The notes under the pieces are model-generated. The model did no database searches and was not told the DNA's origin. It saw only the letters and a list, made by a program, of their open reading frames with translations. DNA of 42,389 nt from Rothia endophytica. GTDB lineage: Bacteria > Actinomycetota > Actinomycetes > Actinomycetales > Micrococcaceae. Made by a program: the position numbers and the translations under genes. Positions 15,812 to 23,812 of this stretch are shown here, in pieces. Within the stretch, counting starts at the first letter, position 1; every line of letters begins with the position of its first letter. The DNA lies in NCBI RefSeq assembly GCF_928381505.1, contig NZ_CAKMSJ010000012.1, positions 1-42,389 of the forward strand, given 5' to 3'.

Positions 15812-15940
15812 CCAGAAACCACCACCTCCTGCGGAGTTCGATAGCCAAGCCCTTGATGCAACCGGCCCTTGACTCCACCACCGCACCCAGCTAGCCATTT
15901 CAGCCTCCAACAAAGCGGGAATGTAGTCCGCTTCGAGGGC

Positions 15941-17848
15941 TTAGAGTAGCCCGTCCAGCAGGTCCTGGACACGGTGGGTTTGGCCGGTCTTGTTCAGCAC
16001 CTCAATCAGCAGATTCAGAGCATTAGCCTTAGACTCCTTGCGCTGCGCCGCATCAAGAGCCGCCACAGCACCCTCCAAAAACTTCGTAGCCTGGGCGCTC
16101 TGCCCGGCGTCCTTAGCGCACTGCCCGGCCAGCAGAAGCGCGGCGCCGAGACGGGCACTCTGCCCTGCCTGCTCATAGGACTCGGCCACTCTACCAGCCA
16201 GTTGTGCGGCGTCAGAATAATTGCCTTCTGCGGCATATAATCTAGCCAAAAGGTCGTCAGCATGGATGACTAGCGCGGCTGCTGCCTCTACCTGCCAGGG
16301 CTCAGCGTCTGCCTGTTCTAACTGATTGCGCTCAGCTTCTGCCCTGGCACGTGCAGCAAGAACAGCCTCTTCCAGCCCCTCATACTGCCCCAGCAGCTCA
16401 GCCACCTGACCGCGGGCGGTCAGCACTGCCAAGAGCAGGCGGGCAGGAGCGTCCCCGTCAAGTAGCAGCTCCCAAGCGCGCTCAAAGAGCTCGGACGCCC
16501 GCCCGCGCTCCCGCAGCTGGGCAAGGCTCTGCGCGGCATCAGCAAAGGCGATACCAGCACCCAAGGTCTGCCCGGCAGACTCACGGGCCTGCCCGGCACG
16601 CTCATACCAGTAGGCAGCCTGCATCAGGTCACCCGCGGCAAGAAAGCCATCGGCGGTAACGTAGGGGTCGGCGTCCCCTTCCTGTTCGGTAGAAGCCGTA
16701 CCCCTCTGATCTGCAAAGGGTTGCGCCCCGCTGCCCAGCTGGAGTCCGGCGGCTGAGCTCAGCCCGGTAGTTTTTTCGGTGACCAATACCAGGTCAGCCA
16801 GCCTGGGCTCTTGCTGGGCAGCTTCTAAGGACTCGGTAAAGCGGCGGTTGCCTGCCCGCTCATCAAAAGCGCGAGCTAGCGGAACAGACTGCTGAACCGC
16901 CCAGTCATAAAGCTCACCCAGAGTATCTGCTTGATGCAGGCGTGTGGGTAGCTGACCCTTTTCTTCAACCGCCCAGGCTAGACCTGCCACCAGATAGCGC
17001 AAAAAGCCGCGGTTATCGCCGGGGTCGCCCTCTAGCTGCAGTGCCCGCTGGCCGTGGGTCACCAATACATCCAATGCGGCCTGAAGCTGACCACCGCGCG
17101 CCAAAATCTCAAACTCCATGCCCAAATCATCGGGGTCGTAGTGCCCGCCGCTGGTCGCCTGCGCCCGAGCCAGCTGCCGCCCCGCCGCTTCACCATCGCC
17201 CAGTTGCAGGTAAGCCAGGGCAAGCTGGCGGTGGGAATTGGCCGGTTCCCTGTTGCACAGGTCTTCTGTAGGTGCGCCCAAGGCAACTGCCTGCTCAAAT
17301 TCCCCGGCAATCACGTGGTCACGCAGAGTGCCGCCAATCTTGCAGGAGCCGCAATCCATCTCGTCCTCACCATGCGCCAGCCAGATAGCCCGCCAACGCT
17401 CGGCCTCGTCATCCAGCCCCAGGTGCCCTGCCCACATGTACTCGGCGCGGTCTACCGCTGCGGCGCTAAACCCGGCTACGGCGTAGCGTTTGCGCATCTC
17501 ATCCAGTAGGCCACGGGCCTGCTGCCGGGAGATTTGTGGCCAGGCGGCAAGGTCTCCGGTTACCCACTTGAACTGCCAAAAAAGGGTGCGACCATCATGC
17601 ACGCTAAAGTGCTCGGGGTGGGTGTCCCAGAGCCTCAACAGCTTAGAAAAGGTGGCGAAGGACGCGGGGTTGGGGGTGCCAAAAACGTAGGCTTCAACCA
17701 GCTCAAGTAGGGCTTCGGGCAGTTTTTGCTCGGGCCCCTCGTTTTCAATGGTCCGTGCGATGAATTCCGCAGCTGCGGTGCGGCCGGTGCCGTATGGCAT
17801 TTCCCGCAGACGGGCGATTTTTAGGTTTGCTTCTTCAAGTGACCACAT
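15941..17848 (-). CDS. TPR-like repeat protein, third gene of the Hsp90 operon
   Basis: A 635-residue, alanine-rich, helix-only cytoplasmic protein without signal peptide. Helix-turn-helix repeats of TPR character are visible, clearest near the C-terminus (LYAAEGNYSDAAQLAGRVAE, then ESYEQAGQSARLGAALLLAG, then AKDAGQSAQATKFLEGAVAA) and in the middle (AYLQLGDGEAAGRQLARAQA). It begins 8 bp after the Hsp90-family gene. TPR proteins are standard Hsp90 partners in eukaryotes through the MEEVD tail. This Hsp90 ends differently (AALRTEN), so any interaction would use another surface. A client-adaptor role is inferred from the operon. Confidence 0.78.
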   Translation of the reverse strand: MWSLEEANLKIARLREMPYGTGRTAAAEFIARTIENEGPEQKLPEALLELVEAYVFGTPNPASFATFSKLLRLWDTHPEHFSVHDGRTLFWQFKWVTGDLAAWPQISRQQARGLLDEMRKRYAVAGFSAAAVDRAEYMWAGHLGLDDEAERWRAIWLAHGEDEMDCGSCKIGGTLRDHVIAGEFEQAVALGAPTEDLCNREPANSHRQLALAYLQLGDGEAAGRQLARAQATSGGHYDPDDLGMEFEILARGGQLQAALDVLVTHGQRALQLEGDPGDNRGFLRYLVAGLAWAVEEKGQLPTRLHQADTLGELYDWAVQQSVPLARAFDERAGNRRFTESLEAAQQEPRLADLVLVTEKTTGLSSAAGLQLGSGAQPFADQRGTASTEQEGDADPYVTADGFLAAGDLMQAAYWYERAGQARESAGQTLGAGIAFADAAQSLAQLRERGRASELFERAWELLLDGDAPARLLLAVLTARGQVAELLGQYEGLEEAVLAARARAEAERNQLEQADAEPWQVEAAAALVIHADDLLARLYAAEGNYSDAAQLAGRVAESYEQAGQSARLGAALLLAGQCAKDAGQSAQATKFLEGAVAALDAAQRKESKANALNLLIEVLNKTGQTHRVQDLLDGLL

Positions 17849-17856
17849 AGTGCCCC

Positions 17857-19704
17857 CTAGTTTTCGGTGCGTAGGGCGGCGGCCAGTAGCTGGCTCAGGC
17901 TGTCACTGAGCAGCCCGGTTTCGCGTGATCCCAGACCCTCGCCGGCCAGCATCAGTGCTGAGAGATAAAGGGTGCTCATGCCTGCCTCAAAGGATGTATG
18001 GTGCGGCTGTGCCAGCAAACGGCGGACGCTGTCGTTAGTGTCATTGAGCATCAGCGTGCGGCTGGGCTTACTGTCTGATGGGTCAGTAAAGGACCCCAAT
18101 AGTCCGCCCCAGACGTCCCCGGCAGTTTTGCTTTCCTGGCTGATAGCCCGGCGACGCTCAGCCTCAGCATCACGCAGAAGCACGGCGGGTACGTCCGCCG
18201 GGTCAAAGCTGCGTAGTTGCACGTCGCAGTCCTGTTCAGCCAGTACAGCCTTGGCACGTTCTAGGGTGGTCATGACCTCAAATTCACGGTCAATACCCAC
18301 CCCTTCAAGGGTCTGAGTCAGTTCACCGGCGGTCATCTCGGTGACCTCCCAGCCAGGGCGGTGTGCCAGTTTTGCCAGGATGTCGGCGTCATAGACGTAG
18401 CCACCATTGACCACCCAGAGACCCTGGGCGCGCGCCACCGGGGCGATACGGCGGTAGCCCTCGGTGGTGGGAGTGAAGCGGACTGCTCCGCCTTCACGGG
18501 CAACCTCAGCCAGAGTGGTAAAGCCCTGGGTGGTTTCAAAGGGTAGAGCCTGGGCAACCACATCTAGCATGTCGTCGCTAGCCAGCGCCACAGCACGCAG
18601 AGCCAGGTGGTGGTTTTCCAGAAGGCGAGCCTGCACGGGGGAGGGCTCGGTGAGGGTGGCGGTAATCCAGCTCTTGAGCTGCTCGCCAATGGCCTCACGG
18701 GTCAGCAGGAGTACCTCGTCCTCACGGAGCTGCTCGCGAGAGGCAGTGGGAGTCAGGCTCTCAGAGTTCAGCACCGCCCGCACAAAGAATGCCCAGTCAG
18801 GTAGCAGGGTGTCCTCGCGGCTGCTGACCAGCATCTGCTTCACATAGACTCGGTGGCGACCAGAACCGGGGGATACCGCCTGCGGCAGAACATAGGCGAC
18901 GCCGGTGGTGCCGGTTGCCTGAACATTCAGGGGAATGGCGGCTAGGGGAGTGAAGCCCAAGGACGCCTCGGCATAGTTGGTGAGTGCCATAGCGGCTTCG
19001 TGGGCGTTGGGCGCGGTGCTGCCGTGCTCTGTGCCCTCAGCGTCTTTTTCCATAGCCCCTGCCCAGGGCAGGCTGGTGCGGGAAATACGGCGCCAGACCC
19101 GCTGGCCGCCAGCGTTTACCCGCACAGAAATATCCAGGGGCAGCATATCCCCGTAGTCACTCGCCAGGGTCACCACGGTTTCCTCAGCAACCCAGTGGGC
19201 GGCGTCCGGCCGCGCCTTGAGCGAGATCGTGGTGCCGATTTCAACCTCAGCATCGGTGAGAGTCTGCACCTCAAAAGTGCCGTCAGCCAGACCCACCCAG
19301 TGCACCGGAGCCTCCCCTGGGGCGGCGCTGCGGGAGATCACCTCAACGGCGTCAGCAATCAAGAAACACGCCAGCAGACCAATACCGAACTGGCCCAGGT
19401 ACTCAGCACGGCCCTCGCCCAGCACTTCATCGCGCTTGGACGTGCGGCCAATAGTTGCCAAAAACTCCTCTGCCTGGGCGGCGGTCAAGCCAACGCCGGT
19501 ATCGGTAATGGTGATTCCGCCACCGTCAGCCCAAGGCTCCAATCGGACGCGGGCAGGGGCGCCCGGGTCAAGGGCAGCGCGGGCGGTAATAGCGTCCACC
19601 CCGTTTTGCAGGACCTCGCGCAGGTAGACCTGCGGGCCCGAGTAGAGGTTCTTAGAGAGCAACTCAACCAGGCCGCCCAGATCGACTTTAAAACGCTGTG
19701 CCAT
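17857..19704 (-). CDS. Hsp90-family (HtpG-like) chaperone ATPase
   Basis: A 615-residue protein. The N-terminal GHKL ATPase has E30 and N34 in YLREVLQNGVDA (HtpG: FLRELISNASDA), D68 in ITDTGVGL, and the lid motif GQFGIGLLACFLIADAVEV. The middle domain shows HRVYVKQMLVS and SLTPTASREQL, the latter including the arginine that contacts ATP gamma-phosphate in Hsp90s. The C-terminal dimerisation part is divergent. The sequence is far from canonical HtpG, so this is the 'HSP90 family protein' type known in actinobacteria rather than htpG itself. Its ATG follows the TAA of the YbjN-domain gene directly, so translation is coupled. Confidence 0.88.
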   Translation of the reverse strand: MAQRFKVDLGGLVELLSKNLYSGPQVYLREVLQNGVDAITARAALDPGAPARVRLEPWADGGGITITDTGVGLTAAQAEEFLATIGRTSKRDEVLGEGRAEYLGQFGIGLLACFLIADAVEVISRSAAPGEAPVHWVGLADGTFEVQTLTDAEVEIGTTISLKARPDAAHWVAEETVVTLASDYGDMLPLDISVRVNAGGQRVWRRISRTSLPWAGAMEKDAEGTEHGSTAPNAHEAAMALTNYAEASLGFTPLAAIPLNVQATGTTGVAYVLPQAVSPGSGRHRVYVKQMLVSSREDTLLPDWAFFVRAVLNSESLTPTASREQLREDEVLLLTREAIGEQLKSWITATLTEPSPVQARLLENHHLALRAVALASDDMLDVVAQALPFETTQGFTTLAEVAREGGAVRFTPTTEGYRRIAPVARAQGLWVVNGGYVYDADILAKLAHRPGWEVTEMTAGELTQTLEGVGIDREFEVMTTLERAKAVLAEQDCDVQLRSFDPADVPAVLLRDAEAERRRAISQESKTAGDVWGGLLGSFTDPSDSKPSRTLMLNDTNDSVRRLLAQPHHTSFEAGMSTLYLSALMLAGEGLGSRETGLLSDSLSQLLAAALRTEN

Positions 19705-20160
19705 TTATGCCTCACCCAGGTTCTGATTCAGTGCCTCAAAAACGTTAAGACCAGCGGAAATACCGGTGCTCAAGAGGTCATCCAGCTGCTCATCGGTCAG
19801 CCCTGCACCGGTGGGGTAGTTAGTCTCTGCCATCATGATGCCCAGCTGCTGGCCGTCTTGCTCAAAAACAGCCGGGTAGGTTTTAGGCAGCACCATCTCA
19901 CGGTTCCAACTCTCAGCAAAAGCACTAGCTACCGGCAGCTTATCGACGGGTAGAGAGCCGCGCCAGGTGCCGCGAATATTGAGCAACTGCCCCTGCCCCA
20001 TCAGCAGAAAGAAGAAGTACCCCTGCTCAAACTGGGCGATGAGGTTGCTGCCTTCCTCCTCGCAATTTACCTCAAGGCGGGTCAGCGCCTGCCGCAACCT
20101 CTCAGCGGTGAGGGGCTGCAGGGCAGCAGCGGGAGCGAGCGCGGAGTCAAAGAAACCCAT
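19705..20160 (-). CDS. YbjN-domain protein, first gene of the Hsp90 operon
   Basis: 151 residues from the ATG at 20160, which has an AGAAAG site upstream; an in-frame extension to 20196 is unlikely. The pattern of N-terminal TAERLRQALTRLEVNCEEEG, then beta strands NLIAQFEQGYFFFLLMG and LLNIRGTWRG, then FAESWNREMVLPKTYP, matches the YbjN family. This family has a type III secretion chaperone-like fold and is widespread in actinobacteria. The stop TAA directly precedes the Hsp90-family ATG. The gene order suggests a cochaperone or adaptor, which is inference. Confidence 0.8.
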   Translation of the reverse strand: MGFFDSALAPAAALQPLTAERLRQALTRLEVNCEEEGSNLIAQFEQGYFFFLLMGQGQLLNIRGTWRGSLPVDKLPVASAFAESWNREMVLPKTYPAVFEQDGQQLGIMMAETNYPTGAGLTDEQLDDLLSTGISAGLNVFEALNQNLGEA

Positions 20161-20228
20161 GGTCAACTTTCTGCGGGGGCTGGTGGTCTTCACCAAGTTT
20201 ATCGGTGCCCCGTCCCAAAGCTACCCTG

Positions 20229-23021
20229 CTAGACCGCCTGCGCCTGCCGTGCCGCTGCTAGGGCTGCTTCAGCACGTTCTTCGCGGCGGTGGCGCACCCA
20301 GATGCTGAAGGCAGTGCCCGCAACGGCAATCAGCGTCCAGCCCAGTAGCCAGAGCACCCCGCTAGCAATGCCCAGGGTTCCACCGGCAATGAGGGAACGC
20401 AGGCCTTCCAGGGAGTGGGTGAGTGGTAGCCAGGGGTGAACAGCACGTAGGAAGGCTGGGGCCGTTTCGATGGGGTAGGTACCGCCCGATGCCCCCACCT
20501 GCAGAACCGTCAGAATGAGCGCGATGAACCTGCCCGGGGCGTCCAGCAGGGCGATGAGCGCCTGGTTGATGGTCATAAAGGTGATGGAGGTCAGCATAGA
20601 GAAAGCGGCAATGCCCCAGAAAGAGACCATGTTGATGTCTACCATGAAGTGCAGGACCAGAGCAACCACCAGGCCTTGGATTGCGCCCATGACACCCACC
20701 GGGATGAGTGCGTTCAGTAGGGTGGCGAGGCCGGAGTGACCGCTGCGGGCGAACTTGCGGGAGATCGCCGGGTACATCATGAAGTAGGCAATCGCACCCA
20801 CCCACATACCCAGTGACATGAAGTAGGGGGCCAGGCCGTGACCGTAAGTGGCTACTTCGTTGAGGCGGGACTTCTCTAGTGTGACCGGGTTGGAGGTCAC
20901 GTTACTTAGCTGCTGCGCCTGCTCGGTACTAAAGGCGGGAACCTCATCTACTGCTTCACCCAGGGAGGTGGAGAGCTTCTGGTTGCCCTCCTTCAAATCC
21001 CCCAGGCCAACGGAAAGTGAGCTCGCGCCGTCCACCGCACTGCCTGCGCCGGTATTGAGCTGCCCCGCACCGTCTGCAAGAGTCTGCGCCCCGGAGGCCA
21101 GTTCGCTGGTTCCATCTGCCAGGGTGCCGGCACCTGATGAGAGATCACCTGCGCCGCTTGCCAGCTTGCCGGTGCCATCGTGCAGGGCGGTAGCACCTGC
21201 TGATACATCAGATGCCCCCGCTGCCAGGGTTCCCGTGCCTGCCGCCAGGTCAGATGCGCCAGCAGCCAGAGTGTCAGTGCCGGTGGCAAGATCGGACGCG
21301 CCGCTTGCCAGTTTGTCCGTACCTTCAGAGAGGCCGGTGGCACCGCCCGCTAGCTTCTCGGTTCCCTGCGCTAGAGCGTCCGCCCCATCGGAAGCCTGGG
21401 AGACAGCATCTGCCAGGGTGCTCATACCGGCAGGGAGAGCGGCTGCCTTATCCTTCAGTTCGGTGGCACCAGCTGATAGGGTGTCGGCCCCGTCAGAGAG
21501 TGTGGTTGCTCCGGTGGCCAGGGACGACGCGCCGGTCGCCAGGGTGCCTGCCCCGGCGGAAAGTTTGGTGAGGCCACCGTTTTGGTCACCCACAAGGGCA
21601 GTGGTGCCCTCGGCTAGGGTGCTTGCACCCGCGTTGGATGTGCTGGCGCCGGTGCTGACCGCGTCAGCTCCGACTTTAAGTTCCTGAACGGCAGCCAGCT
21701 TCTGTTCGTCAGTCAGTAGAGCCCAGTTATCAATCAGAGTCTGAGCGCCGGTGGAAACTTTGTCTGCACCTTCCGCCAAGACTCCCGTGCCATCACGCAG
21801 AGCCACAGCACCGGCGTCCAGCTGCTGTGCACCTTCAAGAGCCGCAGCAGAACCTTCGGATAGGGCAGAGGCTCCCTCAGAAACTTGCCCGGCACCCTCT
21901 TCCAGATCCTGTGCGCCGGTGGCAAGGCCCGCGGCACCATCAGCCAGCGACTGCGTGCCAGCAGCCAGTGCATCGGCCTGGGCGGGTAGCTCAGAAACCT
22001 CGGTATTAAGTTGATCCAAGCCGGTCGCCAAAGAACCGGCACCCTCATTCACCGAGGTAGCTCCGGTGGACAGAGCGCTCGCGCCCTCATTCACCGAGGT
22101 GGCTCCGGTGGAGAGAGCACCCGCGCCCTCCTTAGCACTGGTTACTCCTTCTGAGAGCTGACCTGCGCCGTCATTGATACTGCTGGCGCCTTCAGCTACC
22201 TTGCTGCTGCCATCGTCTAGAACGCCGGCTCCGTTATTCGCATCGTTTGCGCCGGTCGCCAAAGAACCCGCACCCTGCGCCAGTGAACCGGCACCATCAC
22301 GAGCGCTGGCAGCTCCACTGGCAAGGTCGCTAGAGCCGGACGCCAGCGAATCGGCGCCGCTCTTGAGGTCATTCAGGCCCAGAACCAGCTCGTCACTGCC
22401 GTCTTTAGCACTGGTAGCACCGTCGGTCAGCTGACTCGCGCCGTCGGCAGCTTCACCCAGAGAATCGTGCAGGGTCGTGAAACCGGCGTAGATGTTTTGC
22501 AGGTACTGATCCGTTACCTGCTCTTTGAGGCGGTCAGCCACCGAGGTGCCCAGAACGTTGGCGATATTGCCAGCGATAAGATTAGACCCATCATTGGTGG
22601 CGATATCTAACTGTGCCTTGCGGGCCGCCGCTGGATCGTTGTCTGAAACGGAAACTACGTTGGCAGAGAAATCTGAGGGGATGGTCAAAACTGCCATGAT
22701 CTGACCGTCCTCAAGTGCCTTGCTGGCTGTGTCCGCCTCCATCACCCGCCAGTTGAAATTGCTGGTGCTGGTGTTGCTCAGTAGCTCATCTGTGATGTCT
22801 GCCCCCAGATTGAGCTGATCACCCTCTGATGGTTGCGCAGGCTGATCCTCGTTGACGATGGCAGCAGGCACAGTATCAATCCTGCCCGTGGGATCATAGT
22901 TAGCCCAGGTCAGTCCCCCTGCGTAGAGGGAAGGGATGATGATGACCGCTAGTAGTACCAGGTACTTCATAACGCTAAAGCGGTCGTTGAGCTGCGGTTT
23001 TTTAGCTCGGCGTGACGACAT
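20229..23021 (-). CDS. YhgE/Pip-family membrane protein with long DGA-type repeat domain
   Basis: A 930-residue protein. One membrane segment near residues 18-38 (MKYLVLLAVIIIPSLYAGGL) is followed by an extracytoplasmic globular part. Next comes a domain of some 500 residues (about 190-700) built from short repeats of the form L-x-x-G-A-x-x-L-x-x-G, expected to form a long coiled-coil or stalk. It ends with five membrane segments, including MWVGAIAYFMMYPAIS and ALIPVGVMGAIQGLVVA, typical of the YhgE/Pip C-terminal (ABC-2-like) domain. Relatives include phage infection protein and the EsaA secretion subunit. It follows a TetR gene by 57 bp, probably as its target. Confidence 0.88.
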   Translation of the reverse strand: MSSRRAKKPQLNDRFSVMKYLVLLAVIIIPSLYAGGLTWANYDPTGRIDTVPAAIVNEDQPAQPSEGDQLNLGADITDELLSNTSTSNFNWRVMEADTASKALEDGQIMAVLTIPSDFSANVVSVSDNDPAAARKAQLDIATNDGSNLIAGNIANVLGTSVADRLKEQVTDQYLQNIYAGFTTLHDSLGEAADGASQLTDGATSAKDGSDELVLGLNDLKSGADSLASGSSDLASGAASARDGAGSLAQGAGSLATGANDANNGAGVLDDGSSKVAEGASSINDGAGQLSEGVTSAKEGAGALSTGATSVNEGASALSTGATSVNEGAGSLATGLDQLNTEVSELPAQADALAAGTQSLADGAAGLATGAQDLEEGAGQVSEGASALSEGSAAALEGAQQLDAGAVALRDGTGVLAEGADKVSTGAQTLIDNWALLTDEQKLAAVQELKVGADAVSTGASTSNAGASTLAEGTTALVGDQNGGLTKLSAGAGTLATGASSLATGATTLSDGADTLSAGATELKDKAAALPAGMSTLADAVSQASDGADALAQGTEKLAGGATGLSEGTDKLASGASDLATGTDTLAAGASDLAAGTGTLAAGASDVSAGATALHDGTGKLASGAGDLSSGAGTLADGTSELASGAQTLADGAGQLNTGAGSAVDGASSLSVGLGDLKEGNQKLSTSLGEAVDEVPAFSTEQAQQLSNVTSNPVTLEKSRLNEVATYGHGLAPYFMSLGMWVGAIAYFMMYPAISRKFARSGHSGLATLLNALIPVGVMGAIQGLVVALVLHFMVDINMVSFWGIAAFSMLTSITFMTINQALIALLDAPGRFIALILTVLQVGASGGTYPIETAPAFLRAVHPWLPLTHSLEGLRSLIAGGTLGIASGVLWLLGWTLIAVAGTAFSIWVRHRREERAEAALAAARQAQAV
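22042..22125 (-). repeat. Near-identical 42-bp tandem duplication inside the YhgE/Pip gene
   Basis: Two consecutive 42-bp units starting at 22042 and 22084 share the core CCCTCATTCACCGAGGT, encoding ATSVNEGA and LSTG in both copies. They are more alike than the other repeat units of the domain and look like a recent duplication. Confidence 0.75.
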
Positions 23022-23078
23022 CTTAAATCTTCTTTCGGCTTTTAAAATCTTGTGGCAGGTAGGTTCGGCTCTGCTGGT

Positions 23079-23648
23079 TTAGTAGGCTGCCGCGCGGACC
23101 ATGGCGGTGAGCCGCTCTGCCATAGCCTCGGGGGCGTTATTCTCGGTGAAGTCCGTGCACAGCCAGCGCATTGCTGACCAGCTCATGCCAGCAGCAATAA
23201 ACTCGGCGTAACTTTCGTGTTCTGTGGTCTTGGAGTGCACCCCGGCTGCAAAGGGGGAGTGGTTGAGCAGACGGTCACTGAGAAAGCCAATGAGTTCACT
23301 GATCAGAGCGGAGTCACCGGCGGTTTTGAGTACGTTGCGGTAGAAGGTTGCATCGTCACGCAACTCGGTCAGGAGGGCGGTGGTGAATCGACCGGTAAAG
23401 CCCTCTGCATCGGGGGTGAGGTTTTGTGCGTCAACGGCGGCGAAGGTTGCTGTCAGCTTTTCAAGTGCGGCGGCGCGGGTGAGTGCCGTGGTGTCTGCGA
23501 AATGCTGGTAGAAGGTGGGGCGGCTGACGCCGGCTGCCTTCACGATGTCAGTGATATTGACGGCGTCAGGGGTTTGCTGTGCCAGGACGTCGGTGATGGC
23601 GTGGATGAGGGCGGTGCGGGAGCGTGCGGGGCGGGGATCGGTGGTCAT
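23079..23648 (-). CDS. TetR-family transcriptional regulator
   Basis: 189 residues. The N-terminal HTH reads VNITDIVKAAGVSRPTFYQH followed by FADTTALTRAAALEKL, the standard TetR DNA-binding domain. The C-terminal domain is variable, with WSAMRWLCTDFTENNAPEAM near the end. It sits 57 bp upstream of the YhgE/Pip gene on the same strand, an arrangement common in actinobacteria. A 45-bp dyad lies 16 bp upstream of its ATG and is likely its operator. The ligand is unknown. Confidence 0.9.
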   Translation of the reverse strand: MTTDPRPARSRTALIHAITDVLAQQTPDAVNITDIVKAAGVSRPTFYQHFADTTALTRAAALEKLTATFAAVDAQNLTPDAEGFTGRFTTALLTELRDDATFYRNVLKTAGDSALISELIGFLSDRLLNHSPFAAGVHSKTTEHESYAEFIAAGMSWSAMRWLCTDFTENNAPEAMAERLTAMVRAAAY

Positions 23649-23663
23649 GAGTCTCTTCTACCT

Positions 23664-23708
23664 AGATTTTCCTTACGTTTGTAAAGTTTACACATGTAAG
23701 GAAAATCT
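23664..23708. promoter_or_regulatory. 45-bp nested dyad operator upstream of tetR
   Basis: The outer arms AGATTTTCCTTAC (23664-23676) and GTAAGGAAAATCT (23696-23708) are perfect. The inner palindrome TGTAAAGTTTACA (23680-23692) has the same centre at 23686. Only the 3-bp links between them are imperfect. Double-dyad sites of this size are expected for two TetR dimers and would allow autoregulation with read-through into the YhgE/Pip gene (inference). Confidence 0.8.
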
Positions 23709-23812
23709 GCAAGCGGGGTACGGGTGGTTTTAGGGTGATTGGAGTACTCCTAGGGCCCAGCCAAGCAAACATACGGTGCACCAAATCAGGAGTTAACCGA
23801 TAGATTGGGTTT

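Larger units (their letters stand above)
15585..15940. other. Gene-free AT-rich gap with IS remnants
   Basis: No convincing gene lies in these 356 bp. Two tandem IS-end segments (listed separately) occupy 15705-15811. The rest, 15585-15704 and 15812-15940, shows nothing I can name. Confidence 0.7.

Noticed and set aside
15665..15913. 82-codon minus-strand open frame
   Set aside because: It translates the IS-end repeats and has no coding character.
19000..19953. Plus-strand open frame of 317 codons opposite the Hsp90-family and YbjN-domain genes
   Set aside because: The opposite strand has clear family motifs throughout. The plus-strand product has no recognisable domain and reflects high GC at third positions.
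20848..21687. Long plus-strand open frame of 279 codons inside the YhgE/Pip gene
   Set aside because: It mirrors the regular repeats of the minus-strand gene and is Pro/Ala/Ser-rich with no ribosome-binding site. It is a shadow of the repeat domain.
21000..22400. Regularly spaced short repeats that might look like a CRISPR array
   Set aside because: The repeats are degenerate, in frame and coding (L-x-x-G-A units), without conserved repeat and unique spacer structure.
23741..23750. Palindrome GGAGTACTCC as an operator
   Set aside because: It is only 10 bp, has no partner site, and is not clearly placed relative to a promoter.
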